Shown here one piece after another: positions 17,271-26,881 of a DNA stretch of 64,000 nt. The DNA comes from Lysinibacillus louembei (GTDB lineage: Bacteria > Bacillota > Bacilli > Bacillales_A > Planococcaceae), in the NCBI RefSeq assembly GCF_033880585.1, contig NZ_CP137624.1:620001-684000 (forward strand), written 5' to 3'. Each line of letters starts with the position of its first letter. Position 1 is the stretch's first letter. The position numbers and the translations under genes are program-made. The notes below the pieces were generated by a model, which saw only the letters and a program-made list of their open reading frames with translations, made no database searches and was not told the origin of the DNA.

Positions 17271-19082
17271 CTAATTAACCATCGAAGCATAAATACCGTT
17301 TTTCGCAATAAGCTCCTGCTGTGAGCCCATCTCAACAAGCTCTCCTTTTTGCATAACAAAGACGACATCCGCATTGCGAATCGTATTCAAGCGATGTGCA
17401 ATAACAAAGCTTGTACGTCCCTCCATTAGCACTTCAAGCGCCTCTTGAATTTTCATTTCTGTCACTGTATCAATGCTGCTCGTCGCCTCATCTAACAATA
17501 AAATGACAGGGTCTGCTACAAAGGCACGTGCAATTGATAATAATTGCTTTTGTCCTTGTGATATTTCACTTCCATCAGCAGTTAACAATGTATTATAGCC
17601 TTGTGGTAATTTCATAATAAAATCATGTGCATTGGCCTTTTTAGCAGCCTCTTCGATTTCTTCATTTGTCGCATCTAAACGACCATAGCGAATGTTTTCA
17701 TAAACCGTCGCTTCAAATAAAAACGGTTCCTGTAAAACAAATGCCATTTGACTGCGTAATGCCTCACGTGTAAAATCACGCACATCTACCCCATCAAACA
17801 ATACAGCCCCCTCATTTGTATCATAAAAGCGAGAAATTAGCTGCATAATTGTCGTTTTGCCAGCACCTGTTGCTCCAACTAAAGCAGCTGTCTGTCCTGG
17901 CTTAACAACAAAGCTGACATCACGTAGTGTGTGTGCCTCCTCTGCCTGTTCATATTTAAACGAAACATGTTGAAAGGCAACTGCTCCCTTTAGTTGCTGC
18001 TCCTTCCCAATATGCCCCGTCTCCACTTCATCCGCTTCGTCCATAATAGCAAATACACGCTCCGCCCCAGCAATAGCCGATAGCACTGTATTGAACTGGT
18101 TCGCTAAATCATTTAGCGGGCGTGTAAACTGCCTTGCATACTCCGTAAAAATAACGATAACACCAATTGAAACATGACCATTGATTGCAAGCAAGCCTCC
18201 AACCCCTGCAACAATTGCAAAGCTCGCATTGTTCAGTGTATTCATTACCTTTGGAATGTAGCCTGAATAAGCTAGAGCCCAAAAGCCAACTAAACGAAGG
18301 CGCGCGCTTTTTTCCTGAAACTCCGCCTTCACACGCTCTTCCTGTGAAAATGCTTTGACGATACGCTGTCCTGATATCGTTTCCTCAATCATACCATTTA
18401 ACGCACCGACCGCTGCCTGCTGCTCTTTAAAAAGCTTACCTGTTCTGCGCGTAATCCAACGCATCGCAATAAACATAGCAGGTATAATACTCATCGTTAG
18501 CAAAGTTAGCAACGGGCTTAAATAGAGCATCACTAGCAGCGTCCCGGTTAAAGTGAGCACGCTTGAAAACACTTGAATAAATGCGCTATTTAATGTTGAG
18601 CTGACCGTCTCAATATCGTTCGTTGCACGGCTCATTAGCTCCCCATGCTGCCTTTTATCAAAAAAGCTAATTGGCAGGCGCAGTAATTTATTAAAAACAC
18701 CTACACGCATACGATAAATCGTTTGCTGTGCAATACCAATCATCCAATAGTTTTGCAAATAGAGCGAGATGGAAAGGACAATATAAATGGCAATTAAAAC
18801 ACCAATCATCCATAGCATGCCTTCAAATTGACCTGGCACAATATATTCATCAATAATTTTCCCAATTAAAAATGGACCAATTAAAGCTAAAGCTGAGCTC
18901 ATTACAACCATCACTAAGACCATCACTAATAAGAAACGTTGCTCATCAACGATTTTCCAAATACGGGCTAGCACTGACTTCCAATCATTTGCACGTGGCC
19001 CTTTTTTCTTTTTCGTTACTTGCTGCAAATCTTCCTTTGTCAGTACACGCTCGTAGCCAAAAGGTTTTTCAAGGAATTTCAT
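17271..19082 (-). CDS. yfiC: Heterodimeric ABC exporter subunit, YfiC-like
   Basis: A 603-residue half-transporter: six membrane segments in residues about 55-345, then an ATPase domain. Walker A G-A-T-G-A-G-K-T is near residue 402, Walker B I-L-L-L-D-E-A-T near residue 525 with the catalytic glutamate, and the H-loop is I-A-H-R. The signature is I-S-Q-G-Q instead of LSGGQ. With its partner it forms a drug or lipid exporter. In B. subtilis the yfiB/yfiC pair has the same lengths and order. It overlaps the upstream partner by four bases. Confidence 0.9.
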   Translation of the reverse strand: MKFLEKPFGYERVLTKEDLQQVTKKKKGPRANDWKSVLARIWKIVDEQRFLLVMVLVMVVMSSALALIGPFLIGKIIDEYIVPGQFEGMLWMIGVLIAIYIVLSISLYLQNYWMIGIAQQTIYRMRVGVFNKLLRLPISFFDKRQHGELMSRATNDIETVSSTLNSAFIQVFSSVLTLTGTLLVMLYLSPLLTLLTMSIIPAMFIAMRWITRRTGKLFKEQQAAVGALNGMIEETISGQRIVKAFSQEERVKAEFQEKSARLRLVGFWALAYSGYIPKVMNTLNNASFAIVAGVGGLLAINGHVSIGVIVIFTEYARQFTRPLNDLANQFNTVLSAIAGAERVFAIMDEADEVETGHIGKEQQLKGAVAFQHVSFKYEQAEEAHTLRDVSFVVKPGQTAALVGATGAGKTTIMQLISRFYDTNEGAVLFDGVDVRDFTREALRSQMAFVLQEPFLFEATVYENIRYGRLDATNEEIEEAAKKANAHDFIMKLPQGYNTLLTADGSEISQGQKQLLSIARAFVADPVILLLDEATSSIDTVTEMKIQEALEVLMEGRTSFVIAHRLNTIRNADVVFVMQKGELVEMGSQQELIAKNGIYASMVN

Positions 19083-20803
19083 TGTGCATCCCCCTGTTCC
19101 TGCTGTGATTGTGCAATCTTTCTATATAGCTCACTTGTTTGTAATAGTTCATCATGGCTACCAAAGCCTACAACTCGCCCTGCCTCTAAAAGTAAAATAC
19201 GGTCTGCTCCTTGTGCTGTACGGATTTTCTGCGTTACAACAAGCATCGTTGCATGCTCTTCCTCTAGAGCATCCCATAATGCTGCCTCCGTTTTTACATC
19301 AAGCGCAGATGTACTATCATCTAATAGCAGTATTTGCGATTTGCGAATCAAGGCACGTGCAATCGATAAACGTTGCTTCTGCCCACCAGATAAATTTACG
19401 CCCTTTTGTCCAACACGCGTCTCATATGCATTTGGGAAGCTTTCAACAGACTCATGTATTTGAGCCTGTGCCGCTGCCATTTCGACCTCTGTTAAACTTG
19501 CCTCGATTTTCCCCCAGCTCACATTTTCCAAAATTGAGCCTGTGAAAAGTAATGACTGCTGTGGTACAAAGCCAATCATTGCGCGTAAATCATCTAAATC
19601 CCATGCTTTCACATCTCGACCATTTACTAAAACGTGACCATCTGTCGCTTCGTAAAAGCGTGGAATTAAATTGAGTAGCGTCGACTTTCCTGCTCCTGTT
19701 GCCCCCATAATCGCTAGCTTCTCGCCTTGCTTTACATCAAAGGATACATTATGTATAACAGTTTGCTCTTCATTATAAGCAAATGACACATTATCAAAAC
19801 GCACTGTTCCTAATTCAGCTACGTCAAGCTCTATTGCTTGTCCTGTACGCACCTCAAGCCCCTCTTCAACAAGTAAAATTTCCTCCATACGCTCTGCTGA
19901 TGCCTTCGCACGAGCAAGCGCAATGATGATAAAAGCAAACATCGAAAATGAGCCTGTCATGCGCATTGCATAGTTGACGATTGCGACTAAATCCCCTACC
20001 TGTGCATTGCTACTGCTTACTTCTGCAGCTCCGAACCAAAGCACTGCAAGCAGGCTGACATTCATCACTAAAAGCAAAATCGGCATAATTAGCTCCATCG
20101 TGCGCAGAGCTTTCACCGTATCAATTTTTAAGGCTTCTGCCACGCGGTTAAAGCGGCTCTCCTCATACCGACCTCGCATGTATGCTTTTACTAAGCGCAT
20201 CGCCTGCAAGCTCTCTTGTAGCACACGATTGACACGATCAAGACGCCCTTGCACCTCACTAAAATACGCTACACCTCGCTTTACCATAATAACAAGGAAA
20301 AATATTAAAAATGGTGCACCGATAATTAAAAATAGCGCAATTTTCGCATTGACGACAAAGGCCATGATCATGCTTCCAACGACCATCAATGGCGCGCGTA
20401 GCATAATGCGCAAGCTCATAAAGAAAACGTTTTGCACTTGAGTAATATCGCTCGTTAAACGCGTAATTAAGCTAGACGTTGGAAATTTTAAATACGTCGC
20501 CATTGTAAACGACTGAATTCTACTAAATAACGCATTGCGTAAATCATAGCTAAAGCTTTGCGCAGCATGTGAAGCAAAATAGGAATTTGTCACCCCTACA
20601 ATTAATGCTAACATTGATAGCGCAAACATGACTAAACCCCAATGCCACACAGCTTGCCCATCTTGTACTAAAATACCATCATCTATAATCTTTGCCATAA
20701 TTAATGGCTGCACAAGCTCTACGAATAATTCAATTAACATTAAGATGAGTGCAATGATGGCAGGCCATTTATACGGCTTGACATAAGCAAACACTGTTTT
20801 CAT
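19079..20803 (-). CDS. yfiB: Heterodimeric ABC exporter subunit, YfiB-like
   Basis: A 574-residue half-transporter with six N-terminal membrane segments and an ATPase domain with Walker A G-A-T-G-A-G-K-S and a perfect L-S-G-G-Q signature. Two catalytic positions are changed: the Walker B glutamate is aspartate (L-L-D-D-S-T) and the H-loop histidine is glutamine (V-T-Q-K). These changes, paired with the variant signature of the partner, place one degenerate and one active ATP site in the dimer, as in TM287/288. It is first gene of a three-gene unit. Confidence 0.9.
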   Translation of the reverse strand: MKTVFAYVKPYKWPAIIALILMLIELFVELVQPLIMAKIIDDGILVQDGQAVWHWGLVMFALSMLALIVGVTNSYFASHAAQSFSYDLRNALFSRIQSFTMATYLKFPTSSLITRLTSDITQVQNVFFMSLRIMLRAPLMVVGSMIMAFVVNAKIALFLIIGAPFLIFFLVIMVKRGVAYFSEVQGRLDRVNRVLQESLQAMRLVKAYMRGRYEESRFNRVAEALKIDTVKALRTMELIMPILLLVMNVSLLAVLWFGAAEVSSSNAQVGDLVAIVNYAMRMTGSFSMFAFIIIALARAKASAERMEEILLVEEGLEVRTGQAIELDVAELGTVRFDNVSFAYNEEQTVIHNVSFDVKQGEKLAIMGATGAGKSTLLNLIPRFYEATDGHVLVNGRDVKAWDLDDLRAMIGFVPQQSLLFTGSILENVSWGKIEASLTEVEMAAAQAQIHESVESFPNAYETRVGQKGVNLSGGQKQRLSIARALIRKSQILLLDDSTSALDVKTEAALWDALEEEHATMLVVTQKIRTAQGADRILLLEAGRVVGFGSHDELLQTSELYRKIAQSQQEQGDAQ

Positions 20804-21126
20804 TCCAACACCCCTTGTAACAAGTCCTACTTTATTTTGTAACCCGAAATATAATTATGCCACAATATTCTTAAAAATTAAACTTCACTATGCTCTATAG
20901 TAAATATGAAGCAAATAGACTTATATTTTTTTTAGAAATTATTCTCCCTTTTTTTCATATAAGTAAACATTGGTAACTCTTTTCTTAATATTTTTTCAAA
21001 ATTTACACACATACTGTTTCAAAAGATATATAATATACTCAATTAAAAACCCATATTCGTACTTTATACCCAAAAACTATATATAACTATCCCTTTGAAA
21101 TATAAAATAAAGGAGGATTACTCAGT
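20804..21126. other. Divergent intergenic region
   Basis: This AT-rich stretch of 320 bases separates the ABC exporter operon from the EAL gene and must hold both promoters. A TATAAT at 21029-21034 is a possible -10 box for the EAL gene, but no good -35 box is at the right distance. AAAGGAGG at 21110 is the ribosome site. No repeat or riboswitch is seen. Confidence 0.4.
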
Positions 21127-23136
21127 ATGAAAGATTTGCAACGCTATAAAGTAGATAAAGAATTATTAAATCAAGCACAGTTCCCTTCCTTTATCATCAG
21201 TCAACATGGATGCTTATTACATTGGACATCTGCTTGTGAAGATTTATTTGGATACACAGCAAAGGATTTCTCTTCCCATTCAGCTATATTTAACGAGCAG
21301 CTATTTTCGGTTGCTCCATCACATATACACGAAACGATTTTAAATAGCAATGGCGCACTAAAGCTGGATTCATTACAACTTTTAACTAAACATGATCAAC
21401 TGTTAGAAATGACACTAATGACAACACCTTGTCAATTTGGAGAACAGCAAGGCATGCAAATTACTTGTATTCCTATGAAAAGCATTCGCACATTCCAGGA
21501 TGATGGCGATACGCTTATCCACTTAAAAAACAGTATTATGTCTTATTTCATGGTTGTTACACTTGACTATGAAGGACTTATTACACAATGTAATGATTTA
21601 TTTTTAAAAACAAGTCATTGGACACCAAAGCGCGTGATTGGGAAGTCATTTTGGCAGCTGTTCCCTAAATCACCTACAGGAGTGCAAGCCTCGGAGGAAA
21701 TTTGGGAAACGCTACAAAGAGGCGAAGTATGGAAAGGTGAAGTAGAAAAAATAACGAAAGATGGCATGCTTTATTGGACTGATTTACTGGCAATCCCAGT
21801 GCCAGGTAACCGTTCCTTTTTATTAATTGAAAAAGATATTACAAATGAAAAAACTATTCAGTTGCAGCTTGAAAAAATTGCTTATATCGATACAGAAACA
21901 GGCTTTATGAATGTTCATCGCTTGGAGCATTTAATTGATGAAATGATACAAGAGGATCGTCGCTTCTCATTTGTTTACATTAGCATTGATAAATTTTACA
22001 CGCTGAAGGATTTAACAGAATTTAATGCAGCTAAAAACTTAGCAGCAGATTTTGCTAAACGAATTAAAATGTACTTCCAGGATAGTACTGTTGCCCGCAT
22101 TGATGCGAGCGATTTTGTTATTATTACACCATTGCCTGAATGGTTTATTCAAGGATTTTTATCATATTTACAGCAAAATCCTATTTACAATGAGCACACC
22201 GCGGTTCCTCTTTCTATTAGTGGTAGCATTACGCGCTTCCCAGAGGATCAGCTAACATTTGGTCAAATGATGAAAGCCTCTACTTTAACAATTACAAATG
22301 TAAGAAAAGCAGGTGGCAATAGCATTATGTCACTTTCAAAAGAGGGGCATAAAGCTTTAAGTCGACAGGCAACGATTGAAAAACACCTTCTACTTGCACT
22401 TGATCAAAAAAACTTAAATGTGCTGTATCAACCACAGCTTGATATACAAACAGGGAAAATTATAGCAGCAGAGGCATTAGTTCGCTGGGTAGACGAAAGT
22501 ATCGGAGTTGTCTCACCAGATGAGTTAATACCGATTGCTGAGGAAACGGGACTTATCCACTCGATTGGCTCATTCGTTTTAGAGCAAGCATGTCAGCAAG
22601 CTTTAGCATGGCAAAAAGAAGGGATTCCGTTAAAGGTAAGCATTAACGTTTCGATTCGCGAATTCCGTGATAAAAATATGGCACGCTCTATTTTAGAAAC
22701 GTTAGAGCGTACAAAATGCCCTGCTGATTTGATTCAAATCGAAATTACAGAGAAGTTTGCTTTAGAGGCAGAGAGCGAAGGGGCGATTATGAAGCAAATG
22801 CGCCAGCTAGAACAGGAAGGAATCGTTTTTGTACTTGATGACTTTGGTACAGGCTATGCTTCTTTCCGTTACATGCAGCTATTGCCTTTAAAAACAGTCA
22901 AAATTGATGCAACGTTTATCCGCTCTATGATGCAGTCTGAAAAAACAGAGCAGCTTGTACGCGGCATGATTCAGTTAGCTAAATCAATGCAGCTGACTAT
23001 TTTAGCAGAAGGAGTTGAAACTGCGGAGCAATTTGATTTGCTCAAAGGCTTCGGCTGCGATTTAGCACAAGGCTATCATATATGTAAGCCAACAGCCGCA
23101 AATGCTGTAAAAAATCTTTATTATCAAAAGGCTTAA
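21127..23136 (+). CDS. PAS-GGDEF-EAL protein, probable c-di-GMP phosphodiesterase
   Basis: A 669-residue cytoplasmic protein: two PAS-like domains (residues about 10-120 and 135-245), a GGDEF-like domain (about 255-400) and an EAL domain (about 415-665). The GGDEF motif is degenerate (D-A-S-D-F), so cyclase activity is unlikely. The EAL domain keeps E-A-L-V-R, E-I-T-E-K, L-D-D-F-G-T-G, V-K-I-D, A-E-G-V-E-T and A-Q-G-Y, so phosphodiesterase activity is likely. It would lower c-di-GMP in response to a PAS-sensed signal. No membrane segment is present. Confidence 0.9.
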   Translation: MKDLQRYKVDKELLNQAQFPSFIISQHGCLLHWTSACEDLFGYTAKDFSSHSAIFNEQLFSVAPSHIHETILNSNGALKLDSLQLLTKHDQLLEMTLMTTPCQFGEQQGMQITCIPMKSIRTFQDDGDTLIHLKNSIMSYFMVVTLDYEGLITQCNDLFLKTSHWTPKRVIGKSFWQLFPKSPTGVQASEEIWETLQRGEVWKGEVEKITKDGMLYWTDLLAIPVPGNRSFLLIEKDITNEKTIQLQLEKIAYIDTETGFMNVHRLEHLIDEMIQEDRRFSFVYISIDKFYTLKDLTEFNAAKNLAADFAKRIKMYFQDSTVARIDASDFVIITPLPEWFIQGFLSYLQQNPIYNEHTAVPLSISGSITRFPEDQLTFGQMMKASTLTITNVRKAGGNSIMSLSKEGHKALSRQATIEKHLLLALDQKNLNVLYQPQLDIQTGKIIAAEALVRWVDESIGVVSPDELIPIAEETGLIHSIGSFVLEQACQQALAWQKEGIPLKVSINVSIREFRDKNMARSILETLERTKCPADLIQIEITEKFALEAESEGAIMKQMRQLEQEGIVFVLDDFGTGYASFRYMQLLPLKTVKIDATFIRSMMQSEKTEQLVRGMIQLAKSMQLTILAEGVETAEQFDLLKGFGCDLAQGYHICKPTAANAVKNLYYQKA

Positions 23137-23195
23137 AAATAAAAGCGCATGAAACCAACTTGATTTCATGCGCTTCTAATATTAATCTCTATTTG

Positions 23196-23669
23196 TTATC
23201 TTTTCACCTTTATGAATGATTGAATAGATGTTTTTCCTTTTCGCAGCATGCGGAATAAAATTTGCATAATGACTTCAGCAAAGACAAGACCCATCGCAAT
23301 GGCACCTGAAATCATAAATACGCGCATCCCATTTTGCATACCTAGTGCGTAATCTAGCTCCACAATATTGCGCATCGTATTGTATGCCACTCCACCAGGT
23401 ACAAGAGGAATGATACCCGACACGCTATAAATAATCATCGGCATGCGGAATTTCCTTGCTAGCGCCATTGCTAAAATTGCTACAACAAATGCTCCTGCAA
23501 AGGAAGCTTTGACCTCATCTACACCATTTATGCCAAGCTGATAATAAATAATCCAGCCAATTGAGCCGACAATACCGCAATATGGAATGGCTTTAACTGG
23601 CGCATTGAAAATAACACCAAAACAAGCTGTTGCAATAAAACTAAAAATCATTTGAATGATATATTCCAT
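23196..23669 (-). CDS. Threonine/serine exporter, C-terminal half (YjjB-like)
   Basis: A 157-residue membrane protein with four or five segments, matching the C-terminal half of ThrE-type exporters (P-L-V-P-G-G-V-A-Y-N motif near residue 94). It starts at an ATG behind GGAGG inside the end of the neighbouring gene region. The partner half is encoded immediately upstream, so the two probably assemble as one exporter of small amino acids or dicarboxylates. In E. coli the equivalent pair YjjP/YjjB exports succinate. Confidence 0.85.
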   Translation of the reverse strand: MEYIIQMIFSFIATACFGVIFNAPVKAIPYCGIVGSIGWIIYYQLGINGVDEVKASFAGAFVVAILAMALARKFRMPMIIYSVSGIIPLVPGGVAYNTMRNIVELDYALGMQNGMRVFMISGAIAMGLVFAEVIMQILFRMLRKGKTSIQSFIKVKR

Positions 23670-23682
23670 CTGTTCGCCTCCG

Positions 23683-24435
23683 TTACCATGCCATGACAAG
23701 CGCAATACCAGCTCCGATGGCGAAGGCTGTTAAAAAAGCTTCTGCTCCCTTTGCCATGCCTGCTGTAAAGTGCCCTGCCATTAAATCGCGTACTGCATTC
23801 GTGATAAGAAGCCCTGGTACAAGTGGCATAACAGAGCCGATAATAATTTTATCTATTTGTGTTCCATATCCAAAATAAAGCGCCAATGAGGCAACCATGC
23901 CTACGCCGAGCGTCGCTACAAACTCAGAGAAAAACTTAACGCGTGATAGCTTTTGCATGACCATCACAACATACTGCCCTACGCCTCCAGCGATAAACGC
24001 GGCTGGCATATCTCCCCATATTCCGCCAAATAATATCAAAAAACTAATACTAGCAAATGATGCAGCTAATACTTGTAAAGTGACGGGCAGGAAATAATTT
24101 GTCTTTTGTATCGTATTTAGCTCGTCATATGCCTCCTCTAATGTTATGATGTGAGATGTAAGCTTTCGCGATACATTATTAACAAGTGCAATACGATGTA
24201 AATCGGTAACTCTTGTCGAAATAGCTGAAATACGTGTTGGCTGTGTTTTACCAAGAGAAAAAATAATACCCGTTGGAGTAACATAGCTTTGTGCATCGTT
24301 CATATTTTGTGAGCGAGCCATTCGAAGCATCGTATCCTCCACTCGATATGTTTCTGCTCCACTTTCCATCATAATGCGACCAGCTAATAGAAAACAATCA
24401 ATAGCTAGTTCGTTTTGCTGGGGCTTCTCTATCAT
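23683..24435 (-). CDS. Threonine/serine exporter, N-terminal half (YjjP-like)
   Basis: A 250-residue protein whose first 110 residues are a cytoplasmic domain with the family motif G-A-E-T-Y-R-V-E-D near residue 24. Five membrane segments follow (about 115-250), with V-P-G-L-L-I-T-N-A-V-R-D near residue 207. It ends 13 bases before the start of the C-terminal half. The ATG follows AAGGGAGG. The separation into two genes is the usual state in many Bacillota. Confidence 0.85.
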   Translation of the reverse strand: MIEKPQQNELAIDCFLLAGRIMMESGAETYRVEDTMLRMARSQNMNDAQSYVTPTGIIFSLGKTQPTRISAISTRVTDLHRIALVNNVSRKLTSHIITLEEAYDELNTIQKTNYFLPVTLQVLAASFASISFLILFGGIWGDMPAAFIAGGVGQYVVMVMQKLSRVKFFSEFVATLGVGMVASLALYFGYGTQIDKIIIGSVMPLVPGLLITNAVRDLMAGHFTAGMAKGAEAFLTAFAIGAGIALVMAW

Positions 24436-24615
24436 CTTTCAAACCTCCCTTGGTATTCTAACTTGATTAAACGCAAACTCTATTATTCAAACAACCATAT
24501 TACTATAGTTAGTTATATACAAAATTGACATTATCAATATTTTTCTAAAATTTGTCGTCTTTTTTCAGCGCTTATTCGTCTATATTTTATAACAGAAAGG
24601 AGCTCTTTAAGCAAC

Positions 24616-26040
24616 ATGAAAAATGAACGTAGAAAAAGACGCGGCCCATGGATTGACCTTATTCTTATTGGGGCAATCATCGTTTTAGCTGCTGCTGTTG
24701 TATTCTTTACAGTTATTAATCCAGATCAACAACAAGCCACTGAAGATGAACCGAAAGATACAATACAAGGAGAAGTAACAGAAAGTCAGTCTAGCTTCCC
24801 CGGTATTCGTATTGTAACAGATATTTCAAATGATAAAACTATGCCATATGCAATTCAATATCCTCAATCAGATTCAGATTCCTTTAATGAAGCCGTCACA
24901 AAATTTATTACAGCTTCAAAAGAAAATTACATAGCGGAAATGCGTTTAGAAAAAAATGTCGATAATTATAAAATCGAGCCCGGTGAACTGAATATTATCT
25001 TTGAAACATATCCATACAAAGAGCACTATTACTCGTTTGTATTAAAGAAAAAATTAAGAACAAACAGTAGTGATGATATGACAGTCACAACTTATTTTTA
25101 TAATTATGAAACTGGTGAGCTACTAGATATTCGTGCTATTTTAGGAGAGAATCTAAAAAACTTAGAAGTATTGTCAACACATATTCGCTCACAAATTACG
25201 GATAGCGTAGAATTCGAAGGGCATTTATTAGCAGAAGAGATGCTGGCGAAAACAGAGCCTAAATGGAAATTATTCCAACGCTTCGCCATTCAAAATGACG
25301 CATTAGTTCTGTATTTCGATTCAGGTGAGATTGCTAGCCCTGAAATGGGTATATCAACTGTCACAACCTCACTTTCATATATTAATCCGATTTTAGCCGA
25401 GCAATTCCAAGAGCAAATGGTGAACTCTGAAACAATTATCTCTGGACAGGAAACAACAGACGGTGCAGTCGAGCAGGATAATATAAAACGTGTTGCACTT
25501 ACATTTGATGATGGTCCTGACCCAAAAGTAACAAGACATGTTCTACAGCTTTTAGAGCAGTATAATGCAAAAGCAACCTTCTTTATGCTTGGTAGCCGCG
25601 TACAGTATTATCCAGAAATCGCGCAAGAAGTATACGATGCTGGACATGAAGTAGGCAACCATTCTTGGAGCCATCCTGTGCTGACAAAGTTAACATCTAA
25701 GCAAGTTTTAGCAGAATACAACTCGACAGACCAAGCACTACAACAAGCTATTGGACAATCTGCCACTGTATTCCGTCCTCCATATGGTGCGACAAATCAA
25801 CGCGTAAATGGATTAATTCCAATTCCTGTAGTCAATTGGACGATTGATACATTGGATTGGAAGCATCGTGATGCTAAGCAGCTATTGCCTGTTATTAAAA
25901 ATCATATGCATAATAACGCCATTATTTTAATGCACGACATCCATGCATCTACTGCCGATGGCTTGGAGGATGTATTGAAATATTTAACTGAGGAAGGTTA
26001 TACATTTGTAACCGTTAGTGAGGTTTTGAAGTATCATTAA
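24616..26040 (+). CDS. pdaC: PdaC-like membrane-anchored polysaccharide deacetylase
   Basis: A 474-residue protein with a short basic N-terminus, a membrane anchor (residues about 14-36), an extracellular DUF4163/DUF3298-like domain (about 55-275) and a NodB deacetylase domain (about 290-474). Deacetylase motifs are intact: T-F-D-D-G-P-D, H-S-W-S-H, R-P-P-Y-G, D-T-L-D-W and L-M-H-D-I-H. The metal ligands are the aspartate and two histidines. The layout and length match B. subtilis PdaC (YjeA), which deacetylates N-acetylmuramic acid in peptidoglycan and confers lysozyme resistance. Exact substrate is inferred. Confidence 0.85.
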   Translation: MKNERRKRRGPWIDLILIGAIIVLAAAVVFFTVINPDQQQATEDEPKDTIQGEVTESQSSFPGIRIVTDISNDKTMPYAIQYPQSDSDSFNEAVTKFITASKENYIAEMRLEKNVDNYKIEPGELNIIFETYPYKEHYYSFVLKKKLRTNSSDDMTVTTYFYNYETGELLDIRAILGENLKNLEVLSTHIRSQITDSVEFEGHLLAEEMLAKTEPKWKLFQRFAIQNDALVLYFDSGEIASPEMGISTVTTSLSYINPILAEQFQEQMVNSETIISGQETTDGAVEQDNIKRVALTFDDGPDPKVTRHVLQLLEQYNAKATFFMLGSRVQYYPEIAQEVYDAGHEVGNHSWSHPVLTKLTSKQVLAEYNSTDQALQQAIGQSATVFRPPYGATNQRVNGLIPIPVVNWTIDTLDWKHRDAKQLLPVIKNHMHNNAIILMHDIHASTADGLEDVLKYLTEEGYTFVTVSEVLKYH

Positions 26041-26048
26041 AGCAATTA

Positions 26049-26085
26049 CGCCGCTCTTGTAAGCTTACTGCCTACAAGAGCGGCG
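26049..26085 (+). terminator. Terminator between convergent genes
   Basis: Thirteen-base arms CGCCGCTCTTGTA/TACAAGAGCGGCG are followed on the plus strand by a T run. It serves pdaC; the stop of the opposing GNAT gene lies inside it. Confidence 0.9.
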
Positions 26086-26808
26086 ATTTTTTATAGAATA
26101 ACATAATGACATTAATGTATATTTATACTGTATACAACCATTTGCAACCATAATCTTTCTCATTGGATGATTATCAATTTGAGTGATTCCCATATAAGAG
26201 TTTGCCTTCAATTCATTTTTTAATCGATACAGCCCAATTGCATGCAGCTTCTTTCCTAAACCTTGCCCTAAATAATTAGGATGCACCCCTATCCAAAAGA
26301 GGCGACCTTCTTGCTTTGTATTCGGCTCTATATGCGGAAAAACTACACCAATCGGTTCCTGATTAACTATATATACGGTGTACATTTTCTGTGCCTGTGA
26401 TGGCAGCTCTGCATTCATTTCCATTAAAAATTTTTCTGCATCTTGAAAGCTTTTTCCCATCACTGCAGCGAGAAAAGCAATAGAGCTACTATCAAAAATC
26501 GACCACAGTGCATAATCCTGCTCTGAAACATCCAGTGGTGCTATAAAACTACTCTTATACAGTACTCTTTCACCAACGATTTGCATTTTCCCTTTAGTGT
26601 AAGCTAGATGATTAAAAAAAACTGCTGGACACTCCAGCCTCACTGTATTCAAATCATATGCCTGTAGCTGATCTAACAGCTTATTAATAAGTAAATCGAT
26701 TTCTGCTGCTTGATGAGGCTTGTACTCCAAAATCTCCAGACTAATCCCACTATCGCTCTTTATATAATTCACGCCAATATTTAATAGCTGCTGAAGTAAT
26801 TCATCCAT
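26065..26808 (-). CDS. GNAT-family acetyltransferase
   Basis: A 247-residue protein with a C-terminal GNAT fold: G-V-V-F-P-H then W-I-G-V-H-P-N-Y-L-G-Q-G-L-G-K-K-L-H near residue 175 (acetyl-CoA binding). The N-terminal 110 residues are less clear and may be a second, degenerate GNAT half. The frame runs through the terminator hairpin shared with pdaC, so the last dozen residues (N-R-R-S-C-R-Q) are encoded by the stem. The start at 26808 has TTAGGTGA upstream; an upstream GTG is part of that site. Confidence 0.75.
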   Translation of the reverse strand: MDELLQQLLNIGVNYIKSDSGISLEILEYKPHQAAEIDLLINKLLDQLQAYDLNTVRLECPAVFFNHLAYTKGKMQIVGERVLYKSSFIAPLDVSEQDYALWSIFDSSSIAFLAAVMGKSFQDAEKFLMEMNAELPSQAQKMYTVYIVNQEPIGVVFPHIEPNTKQEGRLFWIGVHPNYLGQGLGKKLHAIGLYRLKNELKANSYMGITQIDNHPMRKIMVANGCIQYKYTLMSLCYSIKNRRSCRQ

Positions 26809-26840
26809 TTTATTCACCTAACCTTCTATACATAGAAAAA

Positions 26841-26874
26841 CTACTTGCTTCAAGAATAGCCTTGAAGCAAGTAG
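26841..26874 (-). terminator. Terminator of the beta-propeller gene
   Basis: Perfect 14-base arms CTACTTGCTTCAAG and complement with a six-base loop; on the minus strand TTTTTC follows. Confidence 0.9.
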
Positions 26875-26881
26875 AATTGTT

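Noticed and set aside
19084-19545. Long plus-strand frames inside the ABC exporter genes
   Set aside because: They are shadows of two strongly supported genes and lack ribosome sites or recognisable domains.
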